Source of the DNA: Acanthopleura granulata
Lineage: Eukaryota; Mollusca; Polyplacophora; Chitonida; Chitonidae
Reading direction: 5' to 3'
Length of the DNA stretch: 64,000 nucleotides
Assembly (NCBI GenBank): GCA_016165875.1
Contig: JABBOT010000003.1
Location: 28,104,983-28,168,982, forward strand
The notes below the pieces were generated by a model that searched no databases, was not told the DNA's origin, and worked only from the letters and a program-made list of their open reading frames with translations. This document shows, one piece after another, positions 35,206-45,672 of this stretch. Made by a program: the position numbers and the translations under genes. Each line of letters starts with the position of its first letter. Position 1 is the stretch's first letter.

Positions 35206-36721
35206 TCCAATTAATTTTCATGTAATATGTTTCGTACACCGTGAAATACTCTACGTGGTACATCTAAACAATATAAGAACTTGCAAATGTTGGATGAAAT
35301 CATTTGCGGGACCTTCGCTGACTGAAAGGTCAAATGGGATCCGCATATATAAGACAATTAACCTTTAAGTGACAAAAAAAGGATGTTTTCGAAACTAAAG
35401 ATTTACGTGTGGCTCTTTGTCAAGTGGTTTGCGGATACCTGGCGAGGCGGGGTTATATTCCAGGGATTATATTGGTGAAATGCATATTTCTTGAACACCA
35501 TTTAGAGAAATACATAAATTATAGAGTCAATGAAATTTATTGAGTCACATTGTTTAATGCTAAGCTGGCAAAAAATGATTAGCTGTATATTTATTGCGGG
35601 AGTTCGTATGATGCAGAATATACATGACACCAGATACATGTTCAGGTCTTCTCGATGCTTGGAAAACACATGTTGCTTAGATAGCAGATTCTTGCAAAAC
35701 AAGCACGTTATTACCACGAACCTTGGAAGCAACTGTGTACCAGCGATCAGACACCTGGATATAAGCCATTATTTCAAACAAAGCCATATATTTCTCCACG
35801 TGGTCGAACTGTTTATCTCGGTCTCCGTGGCAAGATGTTCACACTGCGCGAAGACGCAACGGCCGAGCGAACGCTCTGTGTGCCTCTGAACTCTGTCTTT
35901 GTGATGTCTTCAGAAACCATGTTGTTACAGGTTTCATGTAGGTTTTCACTAAGTAGGTCCCGCCCGTAAGCCAGCTCTCCTATAGCAGTACAGATAATAT
36001 AGATAAGCACACACGACCCAAATCCAGAAACTCTCAGAAATGCCGTGACGATCGGAACGGCAACCCTAGCTCGTGATCTGATCTTCTCTGCGAGTAAAAA
36101 GTTGCTGTTGTGATAAATCTCGCGTTGTTTGTTCGAGCCGCGAGAACTCAGCATGGCGGAAAATGAACGTGTCCAAGGCGGGATATAAGACAAAACATCG
36201 GTAGTAATTCCAGTAAGAAAAGGTTTACCGCAGTGTTGTTATAGCATATTCAAGCGAAAGATAACGGGAAAGTCAACAATGGATGGTGTGCGGGCTGAAC
36301 CACACATGCCACCATCCGAGCGTGAAAGTCCGATGGCCACAACACAATTCTGACGGGCAAATATTTGACTCTAACTTTCTTATCAAACGTAAGCTCGTGC
36401 CGTTTGCATGCTGCATTGCCCTTCGAGTTCGGGATGTCAACAAATTTCCGACACAGAATCTTCAAGAACTTTAGATAATGAATCTATGTATTGTTATAAC
36501 CAGCACGAAATGAAAGCTGTTAACAAATTAAAATGGCCAATCATGTGGACAGCAGAAACTTGGCACTTTCAAAGATTATTCCCAAACCTGTCAAAATAAT
36601 GTATAGGCCTATGCCTCCTGCAAGAGGTAAACTTAGATGACGATCTGCATTTTGTCACGAGATGCGGATTTGCCGCCCATATAAGTCACCATTCTGTTGT
36701 CCTACAGACGGTTTCGATTCG

Positions 36722-36800
36722 TTTAGTATTTTACACCATATATAATATACTCTAGAATATTTCACTTCTGCAACCGAGGGCAGGCTTATCAACAATACAT
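36722..36800 (-). repeat. Degenerate SINE, family A
   Basis: GTATTTTACACCATATATAA, TAGAATATTTCACTTCTGCA and then GGGAGAAAAATGGC follow the family order, with many changes. Confidence 0.4.
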
Positions 36801-37061
36801 GGGAGAAAAATGGCTAGTCTTTGCCAGATATATACATGCACGACAAACCCCCCAAACTTAGAGTCACAACCCATTATAATTTTCATGAAGTTGAAATAAT
36901 GTATGGAAATGAATTTTGATCACGTTATGCAGATTGAAAATTTGGGATCATATGCCAAACTGGTAATGGCATACTGATGACCCAATTGAACGTCTTAGTT
37001 AAACACCAACAATTCACTGGTCCGTTTTTATGTTGTTTTGAGGCATATCGGGGGTGGGGTT

Positions 37062-37320
37062 GGGGGCTTGGTCGAGGGGGTTAGCGCTTCAGAGCGACGT
37101 AATGACCCAGGTGCCTCTCACCAACGCGATCGCTATGAATTTATGTCCAGCTGGCTTCCTCTCCGACCATACGTAAGAAGGTCTGACAGTAACCTGCTGA
37201 TGCTCATGGGTTCCTCCGGGCTCTGTCCGGTTTCCTCCCACCGTATATGAATCAGTCAATAAATCAATTAATCCACCAAACAATCGATTAATTAATTCAT
37301 CAATCAATAAATCAGTCAGT
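37062..37320 (+). repeat. SINE, family A, with tRNA-like head
   Basis: The head reads GGTCGAGGGGGTTAGCGC (A-box region) and AATGACCCAGGTGCCTCTCA. The B-box region is degraded (ATTTATGTCC). The body continues through CTGGCTTCCTCTCCGACC, AACCTGCTGATGCTCATGGG and CGGTTTCCTCCCACC. The final part, GCCGTCGTATAAG to the AATA tail, is replaced by ATCAATAAAT-type units, so the 3' end is truncated or rearranged. Confidence 0.8.
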
Positions 37321-37488
37321 CATGTCTCATTGATCCCGTCAGTCCCATAGGGTCAGTAGCAGCAAAACAGAAATACAGTTGTGAAGATATAACTACACGT
37401 GCATGGGTGTAAACTAACGAAGGCCGTTGCCTACACGTTCTCTATGTAACAGATACGTATATATGGTAGATTATAAACTCATGGATTT

Positions 37489-37525
37489 AACAAAAAAAAA
37501 AATAAAAAATAAAAAAATAAAAAAA
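37489..37525. repeat. A-rich microsatellite (AAAAAAT)n
   Basis: Runs of A broken by single T. It is simple sequence, possibly a retroposon tail. Confidence 0.8.
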
Positions 37526-37989
37526 CCTAGCCCACGTGCTAGAGATTTATATGTTCTGGAATAAATCAGTCATCCAGCCAATCATTTCCTGGAGACAATC
37601 CTGCAGACGAAGATGGCGTTATACGTGCAAACAACTGGCTGCGGTGCACATCACACTATATAACAGATGCCCGAGGGGAGAACATCGCCACGTCTGTCGC
37701 TGAAGAAACAGTTAAGTGGCAACAACTACACTTGTCAGCACTTCTCCATTTAACGCCAGTCTGTCCTCGCAAAAATTCCATAGCCTTCAAGAATCGAGCT
37801 TGATGAAAGATGATTTTGTAATTAGTTGCTTCGCAATTCACCAATGTCACGCAGCTTCGACATACATACTGTCTAATTATTTCCACACAAGCCCAAGCTG
37901 TTATGGCCATACGCAATAAATGAAAGTCAGAACAGAGTTGAGATTGTACAGACTGTAAAATGCTCAAAGCCTAACGCTTTTAATGGGTA

Positions 37990-38160
37990 ACTAAACTTCA
38001 AACAAGCGTGTTTTACAAATGTACATATATACACATATATTTCAATATTACACATAAGTGTCTAAAACATGTATACATGCCTATATGGTGTAATGCTATA
38101 ACCTGCAAGTGTTTAATATCTGATGCATAAAAGTGTTCACAAGTTAAACATCAAAGTTCA
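37990..38160 (+). repeat. Dispersed repeat R, copy 2
   Basis: AAACTTCAAACAAGCG, ACATAAGTGTCTAAAACATG, TGTAATGCTATAACC, AAGTGTTTAATATCTGATGC, AAAAGTGTTCACAAGTTAAA. This is the most complete uninterrupted copy and serves as the reference for the nested insertion at 61141. Confidence 0.7.
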
Positions 38161-39120
38161 TGGTGCCGTGTTGCTTAAGATTCGTTTAACCACTAGTAGA
38201 TACTGTGTTCACAATATGCACACAATGTCACAAATAACGGTGCCGTTTAACCGCAAACTTTTGGCAATACTGGCAATTTTGTTACCTACTCTTTCAGTAT
38301 AAATTTACAAGCTGTATTCATTCTTGTGTCATATATTCGAAGCTGTAAATTAGCACTATTCTTTGTAATATTACAGCCAATGCATGTTATGTTACATCAT
38401 GTACCGTTGCGTGTGGTTTGCTCTGAAATGAAGTGTGCTATACGAAATTTGTTGTGAAGCTGCAGAAAATTTTGACATCCTGTGGACTTTGGAGTCTTTG
38501 GCCTTAATTTTCGGACATGAAGGTCATAAGAAAATCCACCCTCACAAATCATAAATTTATTGTGTGATTTTCATTTTTGCTAGAAGTATACATCATGTCT
38601 ACGAAATATGACGTGGATTAATGAGGCTTAATAACGCATATAATCACAGGCAAGTGGGTTTTGGTCTGCTTTATTCTATGTCTGAGAACATTTAACTACG
38701 CACATAACAGAAAATCTCCCTACATTCCTCGTCAACAGTGTTTTCAACACATTTTTTGCCACCTGACTAGGGGCCCTCGGTAACCGAGCCTTCAATAACC
38801 CGCGTGACTGTCGCGGGATTTCGTGGCGGATATGGAATGTATATAGCTAGAGGAAAAGTCACTCCGCCATGGCAAAACCAGCGGGCTTCAATTGTTGGAA
38901 TTCCATGAGTTATACTCTGAAATTAACAGGTATTCTAATTCCTCACAGAAAATAACCATTTCTCAGCGTGTTTCCCTCCCTCTACAGACAATGAAGTGTG
39001 ACCGAAAGCGTTCTCGGCAGGCTCTCCGTACATCTGGCCATTTTCAGCACTCTCTTCGCTGTTGGTGAACCACACCTCTGGCACTAAGGCCAGTTGATGT
39101 AAGAGCAACATTACTGGGCC

Positions 39121-39240
39121 AAAAAAACAAGACAGAAGAGGAAAAAAAGGGGGAAAGAAGGAAGGGGGAGCTATGGAAAGGGGCGGGAGGGGGAGACAGA
39201 GAGGAGATGAAAAGGGAAGAAAAAATTGTACATGTAAGGC
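39121..39240. repeat. Polypurine tract
   Basis: About 120 bp almost wholly A and G on the + strand, including GGAAAAAAAGGGGGAAAG and GGGCGGGAGGGGGAGACAG. It is followed by a C-run near 39265. Long purine tracts can adopt triplex structure and often stall polymerases. The minus-strand frame through it is a composition artefact. Confidence 0.85.
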
Positions 39241-39757
39241 GAAAAAAAGCCGAAAAAAGCCCCCTCCCCCCCCCAAATGGTGGTGTTGTGGTGTCACAGT
39301 TTGGAGATAGCGTCTGACTCTATATAACTAGAATATTCATCTTCTTCGTCTAACAGTTTCTGGTTGTAAATCTGGAATTCGGAAAATGGTTCACAGCCGC
39401 TGGATATAACGCGTGTGTTTATGGAGCGCTGCCACAGTGACAGGCCACGTCCGGGAGCTGCACGGGAATAATAGATAATGAGTGATTATATCTTGAAGAC
39501 CGTGAACAATCCGCAGAATGCTACCCGGAGTTATCGCCCGTGCCACTTACCCAACCATCCGCGTAGGAATGGTGTTTGGTGTGAGTTAATCATGTCAGTA
39601 ATGGCACAATTTTACTTAGAATTAATTTTAATGCTCCTTAGTCATCCTCCAGTATAGTTAAGAGGAGAAAAACAAGTGTGTTAAAACCCTTAATGTGTTT
39701 TGCTTTGTTTATGGAAATTGTACATTTTGGATATACTAAGCTTCTTTGGTTGTTTTT

Positions 39758-39839
39758 TCATACTACAATGTCGACGTCACAAGGTCGGCATGAATGTTGG
39801 CATGAATTGTGACCTGGAGACGTCGACATTGTAGTATGA
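39758..39839. repeat. Perfect inverted repeat (21-bp arms, 40-nt loop)
   Basis: The left arm 39758-39778 (TCATACTACAATGTCGACGT plus C) is the exact reverse complement of the right arm 39819-39839. The stem can extend inward through GGTC/GACC after a short mismatch, and the loop carries two direct copies of GGCATGAAT. It could be a small foldback element, a structured RNA or a hairpin of other origin. No coding frame crosses it. Confidence 0.9.
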
Positions 39840-41518
39840 GTCATGCCAGACCTGACATATCTAGGTCTACATACTGACATCACCGACCACCTAAAACTAC
39901 AAAAGGATATATATCAAAGTTTGTATGTAAATTAAGCTGGTATTTTTCACATCAGTAAAAGTTCCAGCCACAAATACGCCTAATTCAAGATAGGTTTCAT
40001 TATAGTATAAATAAGAAGATAACTTGTGTCTGGTGTCACACATACATGTAAACTGGTGAACGACGAGACAACAACGTGACAATTGGTGTTCAGATGCACA
40101 CAACCGGCGAAGAAGGAGACAACAGTGTGATAACTGGTGTCTGGTTGAAAATAACGGGTTAAGGATAGGGCACTTGGTATTTCTTTTCCATCTCAGTCCA
40201 GGAGTCATACTAACTGGTTGTAAAATGGCTTTAGCACACTGTTGCGCGGTTCTCCCTGTTTCATTCCCACCAAAGCGTAGCCCAAAGAGTAGAGTGAGTG
40301 GATGCTTGGGATTTACCGTCGTACCTCACGGAGTAGACGATCGGCTAATATAACTCAGAATTTGCGTCACATATACCTGGCAAATCTTTGTGGTTTTACC
40401 GTAAAACTCTGAGTTTTCCCAGCTCTAAATTTGACCGTCTCTGTATGAGTGAACAAGTTTGCAGTATACTAAGTTAGACTTCAATCAAAATGAAAGACAT
40501 GAGTGAATTGAAACGCATACAGATACAGCTTTCCCAACATCGCCGTTATGAAGCAGTTTATCCACATCGTTTTGATAACTAAGCTTATTTAAACCATAAG
40601 ACATAACCCTTTATATAATTGTGTAACCTTGAATGATGAAGATCTTAGCATTGTCCCTAACGACGTCCGAACTGACAAATTCGCCGATCTTAATCCATTT
40701 TGCCTGTTGATGCCAATTACTTTCGATCATAAACTCCTATTCAGTTATTGTAATACTCTTCCACAACTGTACAATCTCTGTGATTTTCCAAATATTTGGT
40801 GGACTATAAAATATATTTGGTTCAATAATTAATAAGATAATATAACTGGATTTAAAAGCAACATGTTTTGGAACTTTCCTTAAAATCCGTATAGTTCCTT
40901 TCTTGTCGAGTATACACAACGATATTTCAACATTCAGCTGTAAACAAAGCAAGTCCCGGTGTTCGGCTCATTAAACGTTAAAACTGTTCAACGTTATGGG
41001 GGTATATAGGCATTTTCGTAGACGTATATATGCCAGGTTACAACATGCGGTGTAAACCTGTATTTTGTGGTAAACCTCTGCGGTTATGTTTTAAAACATC
41101 TTTTTTATCAAATAAATATTGAAAATAAGATTTGAACAAAGTAGAAACACACCACTGCTCGTTAAGACCAATTTTCTTTACGACTGCTCCAGGCGGAAGA
41201 TGCGAGACAGCACTGAGGTACCCGCCTCGTTTCAATTAATTACTGTCAATGGCAACCTAAGAGGAAGTGATGTTTCCGCTAGAAACTTCGTTTTGATGGT
41301 CAAGAATGAAAACGATTAATTCCGACCGCTGTCAAGATCACGATAGTGGCGGAGAGATCTGTAGACGTTCCCCAAAGGAACCGTCAGCGAGGACAAGACA
41401 TTAAGCTATTCGAGAGAGATAACACTTATCTCATTTGTGTAATGCGGAACAGGCCGACACACGAACATCACTCATGTCTGTGTCACATGTTATATACAGG
41501 GCATGTACTACAGACAAA

Positions 41519-41591
41519 GATGGGTGGGGTTTGGGGTTGGTGCTGGGGTGGGAGATGTGCGTTTCGGAGGGGTGGGGACCGGGGAGGTTTC
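41519..41591. repeat. G-rich tract, quadruplex candidate
   Basis: Runs of three to four G recur on the + strand, separated mostly by one to eight bases (GGGTGGGGTTTGGGG, GGGGTGGG, GGGGTGGGGACCGGGG). This could fold as a G-quadruplex with relaxed loop lengths. Confidence 0.7.
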
Positions 41592-41608
41592 TAAGCAAGG
41601 AATAGCTG

Positions 41609-41860
41609 GGGCCCGTTTCACAAAACGTAAGCCTAAGATTACAAAACTTAATCTTAAATATATGCATCACCTTCTTTGCGATAAGTTGTACAATTGCAAC
41701 CATGATTATGCATCCAACTTTGTATATCTTTGCTCTGTACAGAAGATTAATGTTTTGAACTTTAGCCCAAAATGGTCTTGCGAAACAAGCCCCGGTTTCA
41801 TGAAGCGTACCTAGTGCTGAAGTGGAATCCCTTACATGATCACTTTTTCGTGAAACCATT
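41609..41860. repeat. Repeat element with GGCCCGTTTCACAAAACG modules
   Basis: GGGGCCCGTTTCACAAAACG near 41610 and AGCCCCGGTTTCATGAAGCG near 41790 are similar direct copies. A third, inverted form (TTTTTCGTGAAACC) lies near 41846. Such GTTTCAC-type ends are common at the borders of short non-coding transposons in marine invertebrates. The exact borders are unclear. Confidence 0.45.
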
Positions 41861-42929
41861 GACACAATTCCCTCTTGCATCCATTTTAAGCACAAATCAT
41901 TATTGTTTTTTTTTTGTTATATTTCATTTATTTACATTTAAAAGTGTCAGGCTTGCGATGTCGATCTGGGATTCAAATGGAATCTTTCGCTTGGGGCGGG
42001 GCAGTTGTGAAGTAGTTTGTTTTGCTTTTTTCACCTTGTCAATAAATGAGAATAACCGTTTTATTTATAACACACTGCTTCCATGCAAAATACCTGCAGG
42101 TCAGGTAACCAGGCCATTGCTACCATTAATGTCAGCGACTATACCATATTAATATACTCCTTGACCATGGCAAATTGACCTGCGTGCAGGCAAAGTGGAG
42201 AGGGCACGCGAGCTCACGTCGACCCCTGGAAGAGGGAGAGGGCGCAGAAGCTAGCTCCCGCAAAGACAGCAAAAGGACACTCGCAGATATTCATTTCTGG
42301 TTGGATCCCTTAACACCAGATGTTTTCCGTTTAGAGAAAGCAGTTGTCATTTCAACGACACTTAAGGCTGCCTCGGGAAACGTCGCCATACGGGACGGGG
42401 TGTATTTTCGTGGCCGCGGGGTCAGTTGGAATGTAATGTAACCAGTATAAGTTGGTTAAAGGTATGCTCAGACCGACCTACATGAGCAATGTACAGTGAA
42501 ATCAGGGTCTACTGCATGATGAATTTTTAATGTCGAGCCATGGTCACTTAGCAGAAATCGCTGGACAAGAGAAGCGAGCCTGACACCTATATTGCCCTGT
42601 TTAATGCAGTCTCAGAGGGATTAGCCGTAACACATAGGCCAACACATTTAAGACTTTAGCCGCCCCTCTCCCTCCACCCATCTTCGTCTTAAATATATGT
42701 AGTTGAAGTTTCACTCATGCACAATTCAAGCCACCAGAAGCAGGGAAGAGCCCCAATTTAATAGACTGTCAACATCATGTATAGAAATTATCCTCGCCCT
42801 CACTATTAGTCCTATCATTTTGAAGTAAATTCACGCTGAGAGGGATTTCAAATTACATGAACTATATTCCCTTTGTTTGCTGCATACAGCAGTCAACGTA
42901 CAATCGGTCTAGAGTATGGATAGATTTGA

Positions 42930-42950
42930 GAGAGAGAGAGAGAGAGATGG
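42930..42950. repeat. GA dinucleotide microsatellite
   Basis: Ten or so GA units in a row. A plain simple repeat. Confidence 0.85.
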
Positions 42951-43187
42951 ATTCGGCCCCTTTGCTAATGGATTTCGCTAGAGATACATAATTTATCTAA
43001 CGCTGTACATAACAATATTCCACTTAAACCACGGTGTTCACGTTAATGATTGGAGAAAACTTCCGTGTTTCACCAGGTAGGTATGTTACACCTGACAAAC
43101 CGTCTGACCTATGAAGTCGTGGACATAACTCCAAATCCTACAATGTAATGGCATCAAGAAGACATATCCAACACCTATTAATATGAA

Positions 43188-43228
43188 ATATTTATTTGAC
43201 TGGTGTTTTACTCTGAACACACAAATAA
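43188..43228 (-). repeat. Short SINE remnant, family A
   Basis: TATTTATTTGACTGGTGTTT then TACTCTGAACAC. Only the 3' edge of the element remains. Confidence 0.45.
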
Positions 43229-44059
43229 GGTGTCTGTTGTCCATTACCTTAATATTGGTAGTAAATTGCACAGTTGTCAGAATTCTGTACATTAATAAAT
43301 ATACCAAAACAAACTAAGAGAACATTAATTGCTCTGTCAATTAATATATTGACTGTACAAGAACAATAACTAAAAGCTGAATTAACAAATGTGTTTTTTT
43401 TCTCACGATCACGATCTCACACACAATAACCCAAAATTTTTACTACTTTCATTTCGACAGCATTCAGGGTCCACTTTGTTGAAAAGAAACAGTTTTCAAG
43501 GACCTTCCAGTACCTATTCCAGTACCTTTAAAAACCGTCCAGTTTTGGAAAATTTGCCTGATCTTCTATTGGCATATTCAACCCAAACAGCACTCCGATA
43601 TGTCACAAAGAAAACAGACTACTCTTAACACATGTACCATTTCAAGCTCTTCTCCTCTGCAAACAATCTCTAGGACTTGAAAACGTTAGTACAAAAAATC
43701 CAAGGATAAATGCAAATCCTTCACACTGAACAAATGCTCGAATGATTATGGTTTAACGACACGTCAACAACATTTTCAACGAAAAAGCATGGCAATATTA
43801 CAAATTGTACATTTGAGTGGATTAGTTAAAGACAGCAGATCAACTTAACTGTCCTTCAGACGCGTAAGTTCAAGAGTATTACAGTACTGCTGACACATGT
43901 GCTGTTTTAAATTCATGTGAATGGTTCCATTGGTTGATATCAGTTTAACTATTTCACAATATCATTTCATGATTAGGATTACCAATGTTATAATTACTCC
44001 ACCCAGTGGCCTCTCCCATAAACTGAAATAAATCAGATACTACAGACTTCAACAATCTC

Positions 44060-44108
44060 CAAGAAAATATATAATAATATATATTATATATATATAATAT
44101 ATATTATC
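44060..44108. repeat. AT-only palindromic tract
   Basis: TATATAATAATATATATTAT and following units, self-complementary over most of their length. It is likely to form a cruciform and to vary in length. Confidence 0.8.
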
Positions 44109-44289
44109 TAAATTAGGCCAGACCATATCATTCTGGATAATTAATTCAGTAGGATGTGACTGGTGCTTTCTTCTTGGTATACATTTGCAACAACCCAATT
44201 AACATTCAACAATGTATAGCAATACATGTGTTATTGTATAAAAGTATGTAGTTTCAGCCTGAATAATGATTTCCTGTGGCATGCCCCTC

Positions 44290-44560
44290 GCACAGCACTA
44301 ACACACTACTAGCACACCACTGGCTCACCTCTAGCACAGCACTAACACACTACTAGCACACCACTGGCTCACCTCTAGCACAGCACTAACACACTACTAG
44401 CACACCACTGGCTCAACTCTAGCATAGCACTAACACACTAATAGCACACAACTAGCTGAGCTCTAGCACCCCACTATTCACACTACTAGCACACAGCCAG
44501 CACACCACTAACACACTACTTGCTCAATACAAGTACAGAACTAGCTTAACCATAACAAAA
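44290..44560. repeat. 44-bp minisatellite built from 11-bp monomers
   Basis: Three near-identical 44-bp units start at 44290, 44334 and 44378. A diverged fourth starts at 44422, and decaying copies run to about 44560. Each unit splits into four 11-mers: AGCACAGCACT, AACACACTACT, AGCACACCACT, GGCTCACCTCT. This is a higher-order repeat. It lies about 1 kb beyond the HTATSF1 stop codon and may be within its 3' UTR. Confidence 0.9.
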
Positions 44561-45255
44561 TACCAACACGCCTCAAGCAAGTTTCTAGCATTCCACAACA
44601 ACTTCTCCAGTCAGCCTGTCCTTCTCCAGTAAAGACACTGCAGCGAGTACTGTGTCTGGATGTGGGGATAACCCAAATCATAATACAGACAACCTAATAA
44701 TAGACTAATGATTTGCTAGTAGGATGCCCACAGACATTGTTAGGATCAAAGAAAACACTAAAATGAAGTATATATCAGATGAAGGTCGATTAGATTGTCC
44801 ATTGTTCATGCAAATAAAATGCCCTTATAACATCAGATTCTCTGGTAGTCTTTTGAGACCAGCTTGTACATGTATGAATGATGTTATATCAGTAATTCTT
44901 ACTCGAAACAGTTCACACAAGGGTCCTTATGGTGAATGCATTCATAGCCACAAATGTATACTGAATGCAGAAGTAGCAAAAACCTAATCAGACGAAACAG
45001 GTCATGAAAGGTCACAGCAGAATTGAATACATTTTACCTGGTTGAACAAAGTTCTAAAATAAATCATACTACTTTCTTTGACAGTCTTTACTTGTCTTTG
45101 GGCTAATATCTACTTTATATTTGTTTTCTGTGTCTTTAAGTGATGTGTGAACATCAAACCTATACACAAGCAAATATAGGATCCTAAACACTGAGATCAC
45201 ATGCAATATGCTACTGTACCACACCCCTTAAGGAGTTCTTGGAGTGCTCCTGGGA

Positions 45256-45672
45256 TCAAAGTGCCTCTCCTGCAGCGGCAGACTCCGACTGAGCACTACC
45301 ACTACCATCAGAAGTTCTGTCTGTGTCCATGTCTGGAGCACTGTCCCTCGCACCACTGCCAGAAGCACTGGCACTAACACTCGGGGCACTTGACTCAGAA
45401 GCTTTCTCAGAGCTTGACGCTCCGACACTAGCGCTTGCAGCTGGGGTTGAGGATTCTTGCTTCTTCTCGTCGTTTTCCAAAAAGTCTGACCATTTTTTCA
45501 ACCTTTCCTCGCGCTCTGCCGTCGACTCTTCTATCTCATACTTTGTTTTCCCATCCCACGTTTCAGCACTAATCCTCTTCTTGGCAAACCACCTCCCATT
45601 CAAGGCCAGCACACATTGATCAGCGGATTCGAACTCTTTGAAATTCACGGCCATAACCCCTTCTGGATGACG
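45256..45672 (-). CDS. HTATSF1: HTATSF1 exon 7 (end of RRM2 and C-terminal tail)
   Basis: Acceptor CCCATTGCAG precedes the first codon at 45672. It encodes RHPEGVMAVNFKEFESADQC, LNGRWFAKKRISAETWDG, the EESTAEREERLKKW helix, and a tail rich in Ser, Ala and acidic residues, ending SAAAGEAL before the stop at 45256-45258. The tail is about 80 residues; the human acidic tail is several times longer. Confidence 0.93.
   Translation of the reverse strand, partial: RHPEGVMAVNFKEFESADQCVLALNGRWFAKKRISAETWDGKTKYEIEESTAEREERLKKWSDFLENDEKKQESSTPAASASVGASSSEKASESSAPSVSASASGSGARDSAPDMDTDRTSDGSGSAQSESAAAGEAL

Larger units (their letters stand above)
26609..45200. other. Gene-free interval between the vestigial-like gene and HTATSF1
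   Basis: No frame in these 18.6 kb shows a known domain. A GC-richer part at about 26780-27560 could be regulatory. The rest holds SINE copies, tetranucleotide arrays, minisatellites, a perfect hairpin, a purine tract and a G-rich tract, each listed separately. The 3' end of HTATSF1 transcription probably reaches into its right edge. Confidence 0.6.

Noticed and set aside
38935..39297. 120-codon minus-strand frame rich in Pro, Phe and Leu
   Set aside because: It is the shadow of a polypurine tract.
45323..45619. 98-codon + strand frame opposite HTATSF1 exon 7
   Set aside because: Shadow of the real exon on the other strand.
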